Assembly (NCBI GenBank): GCA_003221895.1
Contig: QHUJ01000112.1
Span: forward strand, 1-64,000
Length of the DNA: 64,000 bases
Source of the DNA: Gemmatimonadota bacterium
GTDB taxonomy: Bacteria > Gemmatimonadota > Gemmatimonadetes > Gemmatimonadales > GWC2-71-9
Direction of reading: 5' to 3'
The notes beneath the pieces are model-generated. The model searched no databases. It was not told where the DNA came from and saw nothing but the letters and a program-made list of their open reading frames with translations. The position numbers and the translations under genes were made by a program. Shown piece by piece: positions 26,750 through 33,966 of the stretch (position 1 is its first letter; every line of letters starts with the position of its first letter).

Positions 26750-27292
26750 CTATGGAGCGAGCAACGTAAACGTCACCACGAGCGAGTAGGTACCCGGCGT
26801 ATCCACAGCCCAGGCGTACGTCGTTCGAAAGAAGAAGTTCGTCGCTGTCCCCACGCTGGCGCCGCCGGAGACAACGGTTGCCGGCGTCGTGCTGAGCGCG
26901 GTAAATGGCCCGCCCGAAGCAGTGGCGTGCAGCAAATCGCCCGCGGGCTTGTTTGCGCGCGCGCTCACGCCGGGCTCCGTATTCACCGCGGTCCACGTCG
27001 CCGTCGCCGCGCTGATCTGCAACCGCCACGCCCGATTCCCACGCACGGTCGCCGTAGGGCCCGTATTGGCCACGAACCCCGCGTCATAGTCAACCGCGGC
27101 GGGCGGCGTGAGCGGCGTTGTCGTGGCGCTGAGCGTCAGTGATAACACGTCCCCGATCACCAGCAACGCACTCGTATTGGCCGTGCAGGTCCACAGGTTC
27201 GCCGGCGGCGCTTGCGCGATGCACGTCTGCGCCTCGAGACGCGCGGCCGCGCATACAAGCACGGCCACGGTGAGGGTGGGACGGATCATCAC
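26750..27292 (-). CDS. Secreted pilin-like protein C of the usher-like cluster
   Basis: 180 residues: signal peptide of about 21 (cut near LEAQT), then a Thr/Ala/Val-rich all-beta protein. It shares with the proteins encoded at 31823-32347 and, more weakly, 30515-30997 a core D/YDAGFVANTG...TVRGNRAW.L.I, KPAGDL, GPFTALSTTPATV and a closing DTPGTYSLVVTFTLLAP. Cys in the N-terminal third could form a disulfide. The GTG start overlaps the lipoprotein stop (GTGA). Last gene of the cluster. Probably a surface-fibre subunit or capsular-type coat protein; the family name is not certain. Confidence 0.7.
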   Translation of the reverse strand: MMIRPTLTVAVLVCAAARLEAQTCIAQAPPANLWTCTANTSALLVIGDVLSLTLSATTTPLTPPAAVDYDAGFVANTGPTATVRGNRAWRLQISAATATWTAVNTEPGVSARANKPAGDLLHATASGGPFTALSTTPATVVSGGASVGTATNFFFRTTYAWAVDTPGTYSLVVTFTLLAP

Positions 27293-27717
27293 GGCATCCT
27301 GGCGGCCGCGAACGAACCGGACGCGCTCCCCAGATCGAGCGGCTCGACCCAGGTGCCCTGGATCGAATCGCGTGCGAGCGCCCCCACATGACGCCGACCG
27401 ACCGTCGTGAGAAACACGTCGAAATCGACGGTCACCGAATCCACGATACGGCCGCTGAGCGTGCCGGTGCGCCGCCGAGACCCCTGCGCATCGACCTCCG
27501 TCACATCAAGGCTTCCCGTCAAGGTGGTGCCACACTGGGTCGTGATGTCGAGCGTCCCGAAGAGATTCGCCGGCGTCGGAGCATTCTGCGTCGCCGTGTA
27601 GCTCCACCTGCCGAGCAAGTTCGCGGAGGCCGGGGGCGGTGGCGGGGGCGCGCAATCGACGGGTGTGTGGCACGCGGCGAGGACAGAACAAACCAGCACG
27701 ATGCGCAGATACGTCAC
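27289..27717 (-). CDS. Small beta-rich lipoprotein of the usher-like cluster
   Basis: 142 residues from a GTG that overlaps the barrel gene's stop (GTGA). The signal peptide ends VLAAC, with Cys16 as lipid anchor, followed by a Pro-rich spacer and a lipocalin-like beta region (LLGRWSYTATQ, TLTGSLDVTEV, GRIVDSVTVDFDVF, DSIQGTWVEP). No family is recognised. Being between the usher-like and subunit genes, it may help localise the assembly or be a tip or plug component. Confidence 0.65.
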   Translation of the reverse strand: MTYLRIVLVCSVLAACHTPVDCAPPPPPPASANLLGRWSYTATQNAPTPANLFGTLDITTQCGTTLTGSLDVTEVDAQGSRRRTGTLSGRIVDSVTVDFDVFLTTVGRRHVGALARDSIQGTWVEPLDLGSASGSFAAARMP

Positions 27718-30518
27718 TGACGGCCGCTCTGATTGCGATTTCTCGACGGGTTGTTGGGATCGAACATGCGCACGGGTCTGAGAAATAGTGGGATGACCAT
27801 CGTCGGCACCGTCCCGCCCGCCTCGACCGTAAACGACGGCAGAGGACCGCGAAGGATCAGCGGCGTCTGCAGCCCGCTCAAGTCGAGCTCGATCTGGTAG
27901 CTGCCGGGGGGCAGTGCATGGAGAGTCGCCACACCCTGGCTGTCGGGGCGAGTGCTCCAAATGTTGCCGGCCTGATCGCGCGCCTGAACGCGGACGGTCA
28001 CCAGCGAGCCCCCCGCACGCGCGGGGGGGGGGGCCGCTTGACCGCTGTCGCTGGTCGGGACGAGTCGGATGGTCACCGGCGCAGTCGGGAGGACGGCGAG
28101 GTCCGGCGATCGAGACGAGTCGAATGCGGCGATGAGCCCGAAGGCCAGCGAGGTCTCGTCGAGCCGGGCCGGCTCATCAGCTCGCGTCAGGAATCGATAG
28201 CGACCTGCGGCGTCGGTGACCACGGACTCGCCGCCGCGGCGCACCAACACACCCGCGAGACCGGGCTCTCCCGAATCGCGGCGTCCATTGCCGTTGCGAT
28301 CCTCGTACACGCTCCCACGTGCCGCAGCTCGTAGTCCCATCCACGCCACCACGGTCGCGTACTCCAGCTTGATGGCGACATTCCAGCCGCCAGCGGCGGC
28401 CGAGACGAAGAGAGGATTGTGCTCGGCCTCGAGCGTGAAGGCGAGGGAGGCAGGAAGCGGCACGCGAAACCCCGCCCGCACGACGGTCACTCCCGGCCGC
28501 GACCCGAACCAATCGTAGCGTTGCACGCTCGCTGCCCCGGTCGCACCCCAGAGGCCCACGGGCAGCGGCACGGCCGCCGCCCGAATAGCGAGCACGGACT
28601 GCCGTGGGAGGAGACCACTGCCGGCGCCATTCTGCTCGTAACTGGCGGACGCTTCGAACGCACCGGCCGCCGTGCTGTGCCCCACGCTGCCCCGCACGAG
28701 CCATCGACCTGCCACGACCTCATTCCTCGCGCCGTTCGGTGGTGTGAGGCTGCGGCTGACCTGCCCCCCGGCCACGGAAGCACTCGCCAAAAAGCTTCCC
28801 GACTGACGCATGGCGCCCAGGCGCGCCAGGACTTCCGAGCTACCGATCACCCCCGACGCACTTGTGGCATCGAATCCATTGCCATGAAGCTCGAGCTCGA
28901 GCAGCGTTCGCGGCTTGACCCACCACTGCGGTCCCGCTGACCACCCCGCGGAGTGCAACTGTTCGACGGTGGGTGTCACGTCCCCCGAACCCCACACGGA
29001 CGCGCCGAACCGAAGCGTTGGAGTGACCCCGTCCGACACCGTGGCGACAAGCAGGTCGCGTGCTGGGGCGAACGCACTGCTCCCGCCCGGAGCATGCGAG
29101 TATCGAACCAGAAGCAGCCGGTCAGGATTCTGCTGCTTCGCCTCTGCGAGCCACCCGAACCCACTGCCGCCGCGAAACCGCCGTGCGGCGATCTCGCCAC
29201 TGAGATCCCAGCCGCTCCCCAGCGGTGGCGCAACGCCTCCAATCCCCAGTGCTTCCAGCCGTCTCCCGCTTTGCGGGTCGTCGGCGGCGACCGCGGTCCC
29301 GTGCACCATCCCGCCGCCAACGAATCGGCCGACCTGGGCGCCGGCCATGTAGCCATTGCCCAGCGTGGGAGCGGAAAACCGCCTGGGCTTGGCAAGGATC
29401 GCGGCCGTCGTCCAGCGTGTGCCGTCGTGGGCGAACGTCGCGCCGCTTCCCCAGAGATTGACGCCGGTGATTTCCGAAAACGCCTCGCCGGTGTTCCCCC
29501 CCCTGAAACGCCAGCGCGGTCCCTCGAACGTCACGATTGAGGCGCCGGGGAACATCCCCACCTGCGAAAGCCCGCGCGCGTCTGCGGGTCGCGCGTTGAC
29601 AGCCTGCACCAGCCGCCCGAACGCCCGCACGTTGGGTGTGAGCGCGCCCTGGAAATCGAGTCCAAAAAACGGTGTGGCGGGCATCTTCTGGCGCAGCACA
29701 GTCGCAAGACTCGTGGTGAGTCGAACCCCTGCCGCCGGCTGGGTCTCCCGATCGACGATCTCGAGGAGCGCAGTTGTTTGAGCCAGATCCCGAGCAGCAT
29801 TGCGCGCGACGAGAGGCAGCCAGGTTGACCCCGTGGCGGCGTCGCGGGGAATCGCCAGGACGATGTCGCCTTCCGCTGTGGTTTCGCCCCCGAGCAGGTG
29901 AAACGCCGAAGTCACCGCCAGCACGCCCTTCCCCCAGCGTTCCGGAGTCGTGACACCCACCTCGATCATATCGGGCGCGTTTCCGGTATTGGTCAGCCGG
30001 TAGTGCAGGACGACCCGCTCTCCCGGTCGGGCCGCCAGCAAGCGTCGCTCCAGCACCATCGACGCACCCGACACCCATGGGACATCCACGGTACAGACGA
30101 CATCAACGCGCGGTGCGCCGTGGACGAAGAACCGCACCCGCCCCGCCACCACACGTCCCGCTGGCGTATGCGCCGGCACGCGCACGGTCAACACCACGAT
30201 CCGCTCGACGCCGACGCCGGATACCTGTCCCGTACGCTGTCCGAGGAATTGTATGTCGCCGGCCGGTATCGCCTCATATGTGACGGCTGCGTCGCGCGGT
30301 AGCTCTCTGGGTACCGGCACAATCACCAGGGTGACAGAACGGGGCCCGGCGCGGGCTTGAGGCGTGTCCGCGCTCACCAGTACAAGGTCGCTGAAAGCAC
30401 CCGCGTTGCCGCTGCTGACGGGCGCGGTCCGCCCGCCTTGCGCGGCGAGGGACAGCCGCGGCCACACGAGACAGCCGGCAAGGACCAAGCCCGAGGTCCA
30501 TTGCCGCGCGAGCCTCAC
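27714..30518 (-). CDS. Large outer-membrane usher-like beta-barrel protein with C-terminal Ig-like domains
   Basis: 934 residues from a GTG overlapping the upstream stop (GTGA). A signal peptide (1-26) is followed by two Ig-like segments (about 30-240; the second, LLAARPGERVVLHYRLTNTGNAPD, resembles NEW3/CARDB domains). About 270-720 is a long series of amphipathic strands rich in Gly, aromatic residues and Arg, consistent with an outer-membrane barrel. RGSVYEDRNGNGRRDSGEPG near residue 745 is an SdrD-B-type calcium-binding-like domain, and a carboxypeptidase-regulatory-like module sits at about 845-905. The chaperone and pilin-like neighbours argue for an usher role, but I see no canonical PapC signature. 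A run of eleven C lies at 28023-28033. Confidence 0.65.
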   Translation of the reverse strand: MRLARQWTSGLVLAGCLVWPRLSLAAQGGRTAPVSSGNAGAFSDLVLVSADTPQARAGPRSVTLVIVPVPRELPRDAAVTYEAIPAGDIQFLGQRTGQVSGVGVERIVVLTVRVPAHTPAGRVVAGRVRFFVHGAPRVDVVCTVDVPWVSGASMVLERRLLAARPGERVVLHYRLTNTGNAPDMIEVGVTTPERWGKGVLAVTSAFHLLGGETTAEGDIVLAIPRDAATGSTWLPLVARNAARDLAQTTALLEIVDRETQPAAGVRLTTSLATVLRQKMPATPFFGLDFQGALTPNVRAFGRLVQAVNARPADARGLSQVGMFPGASIVTFEGPRWRFRGGNTGEAFSEITGVNLWGSGATFAHDGTRWTTAAILAKPRRFSAPTLGNGYMAGAQVGRFVGGGMVHGTAVAADDPQSGRRLEALGIGGVAPPLGSGWDLSGEIAARRFRGGSGFGWLAEAKQQNPDRLLLVRYSHAPGGSSAFAPARDLLVATVSDGVTPTLRFGASVWGSGDVTPTVEQLHSAGWSAGPQWWVKPRTLLELELHGNGFDATSASGVIGSSEVLARLGAMRQSGSFLASASVAGGQVSRSLTPPNGARNEVVAGRWLVRGSVGHSTAAGAFEASASYEQNGAGSGLLPRQSVLAIRAAAVPLPVGLWGATGAASVQRYDWFGSRPGVTVVRAGFRVPLPASLAFTLEAEHNPLFVSAAAGGWNVAIKLEYATVVAWMGLRAAARGSVYEDRNGNGRRDSGEPGLAGVLVRRGGESVVTDAAGRYRFLTRADEPARLDETSLAFGLIAAFDSSRSPDLAVLPTAPVTIRLVPTSDSGQAAPPPARAGGSLVTVRVQARDQAGNIWSTRPDSQGVATLHALPPGSYQIELDLSGLQTPLILRGPLPSFTVEAGGTVPTMVIPLFLRPVRMFDPNNPSRNRNQSGRQ

Positions 30519-30997
30519 GGTGTCGTCACCGTCAATGTCACAACGAGCGGGGCCAAATACGAGCCGGGAGGATCTGCCGTCCAGCTCAACAAGGCACGAA
30601 AGAAAATTGTGTTCGACCAGGGAGGGTCGTTTCTTCGGAACGGCGTGACGATTTGGATGACGACGTTACTCGTGGTGACGCTGTTCCAGGTCCCGAGGTC
30701 TGCGCGCCGCCACTGCAAGTCCCCGATGGGCTTGGTCCCTCCCATGGTGCTAGCTGTCGAACGAATCGAGACGATGGTGGTGCGAGCGGTGTTGCCCCCG
30801 CCGGAAAGGCCCACGAGAAAGGTGATGCCGGTCGGTTCCGCTACGAAGCCGGCGTTGTAGTCCGCAGCTGTCGGTGTGGAGAGCGTGGCGGGAGCATTGA
30901 TGAGCGTGAGGGTCGCCTGCTGCGCACGCACCTGCACCGGCACGAGCAGCGCGAGCACGAAAAGCACTTGCCCGGAGAGACCCTTTCCCCACGACAC
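30515..30997 (-). CDS. Secreted pilin-like protein B of the usher-like cluster
   Basis: 160 residues from the GTG at 30997, which sits two bases after the chaperone stop and gives a clean signal peptide (MSWGKGLSGQ then hydrophobic, cut near VRAQQ). A start 12 codons earlier would destroy it. The mature part shares with proteins A and C the segments ADYNAGFVAEPT, KPIGDLQW and a final PPGSYLAPLVVTLTVTTP. It lacks the Cys pair of the other two. Probably a variant subunit or adaptor. Stop overlaps the usher-like GTG. Confidence 0.65.
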   Translation of the reverse strand: MSWGKGLSGQVLFVLALLVPVQVRAQQATLTLINAPATLSTPTAADYNAGFVAEPTGITFLVGLSGGGNTARTTIVSIRSTASTMGGTKPIGDLQWRRADLGTWNSVTTSNVVIQIVTPFRRNDPPWSNTIFFRALLSWTADPPGSYLAPLVVTLTVTTP

Positions 30998-30998
30998 G

Positions 30999-31802
30999 TC
31001 AAGGCACCTCGAGCTGCACCTGCCCGCCCGCAACGTCCGACCCGCCGTAGTCGATCAGGGCCAGCGCGATGTACCGACCGCGCGGCAACGCCGGCAGCGG
31101 AAGGGTCAGTCGCCGCAGGCTCCCTGGTAGAACGGGGAATTCCTCGATCGGGACGGTCTCGGCGACCGATGCATCCAGCCGGCGGAATTCGACGCTCCCG
31201 TGGGGCCAGAGTGGCACGTCGCCGGTGTTGCGAAAGTTCAAGATGAGCCGGCGCCCGATGGAATCTCGGATCGCGACGCTCTCGACCTCCCCTTCCTTGG
31301 GGAGATTCGGGGGCACGACGTACAGCTTCACCCCCAGGCGCGTGACATAGGCGATGGCCCGGCCGCGCGCCTGCCGCTGTGCGGTGCTCTCGACGAACAC
31401 GACACTCCAGCACGTCTTGTCGAACGAGTCCGCCCCGTCCCCCTCCAGCGACACCCGGACCGCCTGCTGGGTGTGGGGCGGCAGCCGCAAGCTCAGTGGG
31501 AAGACGCGCAGGTAGCGGCCGCACGACTGCGGCAGCCGGCCGCTCTCGCTGAACCGGTTTTCTCCGTTCTCATCGCGGTCCCAATCGTTGAGGTACAGCG
31601 TCGCCTCGACGACCTGGTCGCTTTCATTCGAGACGCTGAAGGACTGAACGCGGCGGCCCGGTGCGTGAGGATCCAGGAACAACTCGACCTGATCGACCGC
31701 GAGCTGACCCTCGGCTCGTTGCACCCCTGCCATTAGAACAAACGCGGCGAGGCCCACTGCTGCCCGCCGCGTTGTCCGGTGCGCCAGGATCAATGCGCGC
31801 AC
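30999..31802 (-). CDS. PapD-like periplasmic pilus chaperone
   Basis: 267 residues from the GTG at 31802, preceded at good spacing by GAGAGGAG. Signal peptide of about 32 residues (cut near AEGQ). Two Ig-like halves follow: the first (LFLDPHAPGRRVQSFSVSNES, VFPLSLRLPPHTQQAVRVSL, WSVVFVES) has the strand pattern of PapD-type chaperones; the second contains RRLILNFRNTGDVPLWPHG. Such chaperones cap pilin subunits in the periplasm by donor-strand complementation. Proteins of this type in non-proteobacterial genomes are usually annotated as molecular chaperones; exact class is uncertain. Confidence 0.75.
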   Translation of the reverse strand: MRALILAHRTTRRAAVGLAAFVLMAGVQRAEGQLAVDQVELFLDPHAPGRRVQSFSVSNESDQVVEATLYLNDWDRDENGENRFSESGRLPQSCGRYLRVFPLSLRLPPHTQQAVRVSLEGDGADSFDKTCWSVVFVESTAQRQARGRAIAYVTRLGVKLYVVPPNLPKEGEVESVAIRDSIGRRLILNFRNTGDVPLWPHGSVEFRRLDASVAETVPIEEFPVLPGSLRRLTLPLPALPRGRYIALALIDYGGSDVAGGQVQLEVP

Positions 31803-31822
31803 GCTACGCTCCTCTCGCGCCG

Positions 31823-32347
31823 TTACGGAGCTGTGACCGTGAAAACCACGTCGAGGGAGTACGTCCCCGGCGTATCGAGCGTGTAATCCCACAGCGTGCG
31901 GTACGAAATGGTCTGGACCACGCTGGCAGTGCCACTCGCCGAAGTCCCCAGGCCGGCATTCGACGTCGTCAGGGCCGTGAACGGCGCGCCACCCGACGTG
32001 CTCCACTGGAGATCGGCGGCGGGCTTGGCGACGCGGGCGCCGGCACCAGAAGGCGTCCAACTCGCGGCGCTGCTCTTGACACTGAGCGTCCATCCCCGGT
32101 TTGCCTTGACGGTCGCTGTCAGCGCGGCCGGGTCATCCTGGAAGCCGTTGTCGTACGAGGTCTGACTTGGCGCCGTGAGCGCCGTGGCTGTGGAGCTCAG
32201 CGTGAGACTGAGCACTGTGCCCACGGTCACGGACGCCGTGTTCGTGACACTGCAGGGATTGCCTAAGCACCCCTGTGCCCGTCCTGTCGTCACGCCGCCC
32301 AAGAGCAGCGCGAGTGTCAGGCCGGACAACCTGGAGATCCTACGCAT
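31823..32347 (-). CDS. Secreted pilin-like protein A, first gene of the usher-like cluster
   Basis: 174 residues from the ATG at 32347, which has AAAGGAAA upstream; the frame runs further but has no signal peptide there. Signal peptide of about 25 (cut near GRAQG), two Cys (GCLGNPCSV) early in the mature part, then the shared core SYDNGFQDDPAALTATVKANRGW, KPAADLQW, GAPFTALTTSNAG and a final DTPGTYSLDVVFTVTAP. Highest similarity is to protein C (26750-27292). As the promoter-proximal gene it may be the major, most abundant subunit. Confidence 0.7.
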   Translation of the reverse strand: MRRISRLSGLTLALLLGGVTTGRAQGCLGNPCSVTNTASVTVGTVLSLTLSSTATALTAPSQTSYDNGFQDDPAALTATVKANRGWTLSVKSSAASWTPSGAGARVAKPAADLQWSTSGGAPFTALTTSNAGLGTSASGTASVVQTISYRTLWDYTLDTPGTYSLDVVFTVTAP

Positions 32348-32576
32348 TGGTTTCCTTTGTGTGGAGCTGGTACGTCGGACTGCCGAGATGCTAACCGCCC
32401 AAAAAGCGGCCCCAACATTGGACCCTGGCTCATCCGATGCAATGACGAGAAGCACACGTGTTCACTAAGTGATTGTGAGACCGTGGGATATGGTGTAGGG
32501 GATTGTAGTGGTATGCTATACGGTGATGACCTACAAATGCGGTGGAGCGCGGACCTGCCTTGGCGCGTTGTGAGAG
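32348..32576. promoter_or_regulatory. Divergent intergenic region upstream of the usher-like cluster
   Basis: At 229 bases this is one of the longest gaps in the window, and its right half (about 32460-32545) is clearly richer in A and T than the surroundings. It must hold the promoters of the usher-like cluster (minus) and the membrane hydrolase gene (plus). Boxes such as TATGCT and TATACG at 32513-32523 are present but I could not fix a convincing promoter. Confidence 0.4.
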
Positions 32577-33638
32577 ATGGATAACCTCGCCCATGCCCTA
32601 GTCGGCGCCGCGCTCGGACGCGCGGTCGCCGACCGTCACGTACCGCGCGCCGCGACGATCGGCATCGTCGCGGCGAACGCGCCGGATTGGACCGAGCTGT
32701 TCGTCGGCCTGCCGGGCACGCGTGCCCAGTTCTTGGAGCTCCATCGCGGCATCACCCACTCGCTCGCCGGCGCCTTCGTCGAGGTCGTTGCCCTCACGCT
32801 GTTGATCCGCGGCGGATGGTGGCTCGTGTACCGGTGGATGCAGCGCCGCGGCCGCGAAGCGACGCCTCCTCCCGCGTGGCGCTGGCTCGCGCTGTGTATC
32901 GGTGTGACGGTGCTCAGTCATCTCTTCATGGACTGGCAGGGATCGTACGGGTGGCGCCCGTTTCTTCCCTGGAGCGCGCGCTGGTACTACCTCGATTGGG
33001 TCGCGATCGCCGACGTGTTCTTCTGGGTGGTTCCCCTGATCGGCCTCGCCTGGGGCGCCGAACGGCACTGGATTCCGCTCGCCGCAGCCCTGGCGGTTGG
33101 CGCCGCCATCACGTTGCTCATTGTGCTCAACGCATCAGTCGTCGCGACGTGGGTCCTGGTCGTGTATGCCGCGCTGTGCGTGACCGGATTGTTGGGATGG
33201 GGGCGATACTGGTTTGGACCCGTGGCTCGGCAACGCGCCGCGTTGTACTCGCTGCTGGTCCTCGCGCTCTATGCGGGCGCTCAGGGCGCCGTGCTGCTGC
33301 ATCGCAACACCGAAATCCGGCGGCAGGCGGTCCAGCGATTCGGCACCGGCGCCACGTGGGCAGCGCTCACCACCGTCGGTGCGCCGTTCACGTGGGAAGC
33401 GATGTACGCGAGCGCCGACACCGTCGCGGGAGTCGATTGGCAGCTGCCGCGCAATCTGGGTCTACCGGCTGTCAAGCGAGCAATCGAAACCACGACCGAC
33501 GGTCGCGCGATCGCGCACTTCGCCCGCTTTCTGGCGGCCGAAGTCGACTCGACGACGAAGACGGTGTATCTGCGGGATGCGCGCTACGCGCGCGTCGGAC
33601 GTGATGGTTGGGCGCTGGTACGCGTCAGGATGGATTAA
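32577..33638 (+). CDS. Membrane-bound metal-dependent hydrolase (YdjM/DUF457 family)
   Basis: 353 residues. MDNLAHALVGAALG and LHRGITHSLAGAF near residue 58 are the hallmark N-terminal motifs of the YdjM-like family (PF04307), with metal-binding His residues, and LFMDWQGSYGWRPFLPWSARWYYLDW near residue 118 continues it. About six transmembrane helices. The C-terminal 90 residues are soluble. The enzymatic reaction of this family is not established. Convergent with the DRR-repeat gene, overlapping it by 14 bases. Confidence 0.8.
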   Translation: MDNLAHALVGAALGRAVADRHVPRAATIGIVAANAPDWTELFVGLPGTRAQFLELHRGITHSLAGAFVEVVALTLLIRGGWWLVYRWMQRRGREATPPPAWRWLALCIGVTVLSHLFMDWQGSYGWRPFLPWSARWYYLDWVAIADVFFWVVPLIGLAWGAERHWIPLAAALAVGAAITLLIVLNASVVATWVLVVYAALCVTGLLGWGRYWFGPVARQRAALYSLLVLALYAGAQGAVLLHRNTEIRRQAVQRFGTGATWAALTTVGAPFTWEAMYASADTVAGVDWQLPRNLGLPAVKRAIETTTDGRAIAHFARFLAAEVDSTTKTVYLRDARYARVGRDGWALVRVRMD

Positions 33639-33864
33639 ACTCGCTGAATGACCAGCCCGACCCGCGGCGATCTCTCAGGTGGCGTCGCGGGTCGAGCGAG
33701 CGGCGCTCGATCAGGCTGCGGCGGTCCATGTGCCCGCGCCGGTCCACGAGCACCGACACGAACCGCAGCCGCCGGTCCGTGATCCGCCGGTCGAGGCCGG
33801 ACCGCCGATCGGGACGCACGCGGCGCTCCAGACGATGCCGCACCTCCCGATACTGATTGTTCAT
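33625..33864 (-). CDS. Small DRR-repeat protein
   Basis: 79 residues, very basic and acidic, with the triplet DRR or ERR repeated about eight times (LERRV, PDRRS, LDRRI, TDRRL, VDRRG, MDRRS, IERRS, RDRRG). Small bacterial proteins with such RRxGxDRR repeats exist but have no known function. No signal peptide or membrane segment. The gene is placed between a convergent membrane hydrolase and a divergent Ser/Thr kinase. The open frame and regular repeat support it, but the ribosome-binding site is weak, so it may not be translated. Confidence 0.45.
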   Translation of the reverse strand: MNNQYREVRHRLERRVRPDRRSGLDRRITDRRLRFVSVLVDRRGHMDRRSLIERRSLDPRRHLRDRRGSGWSFSEFNPS

Positions 33865-33966
33865 TGCGGCTCAATCTGCGGCTTGGCGCCGATTCGTGCC
33901 AGCAGAATCGACCGACTACATTTCGCGTTCGTGCAGACTTCTGACCCTCGCTCACCGCTACCGCGT

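Noticed and set aside
33631-33850. Possible CRISPR-like or tandem DNA repeat
   Set aside because: The repetition is at the protein level (DRR codons) with irregular spacing and no constant DNA repeat or unique spacers.
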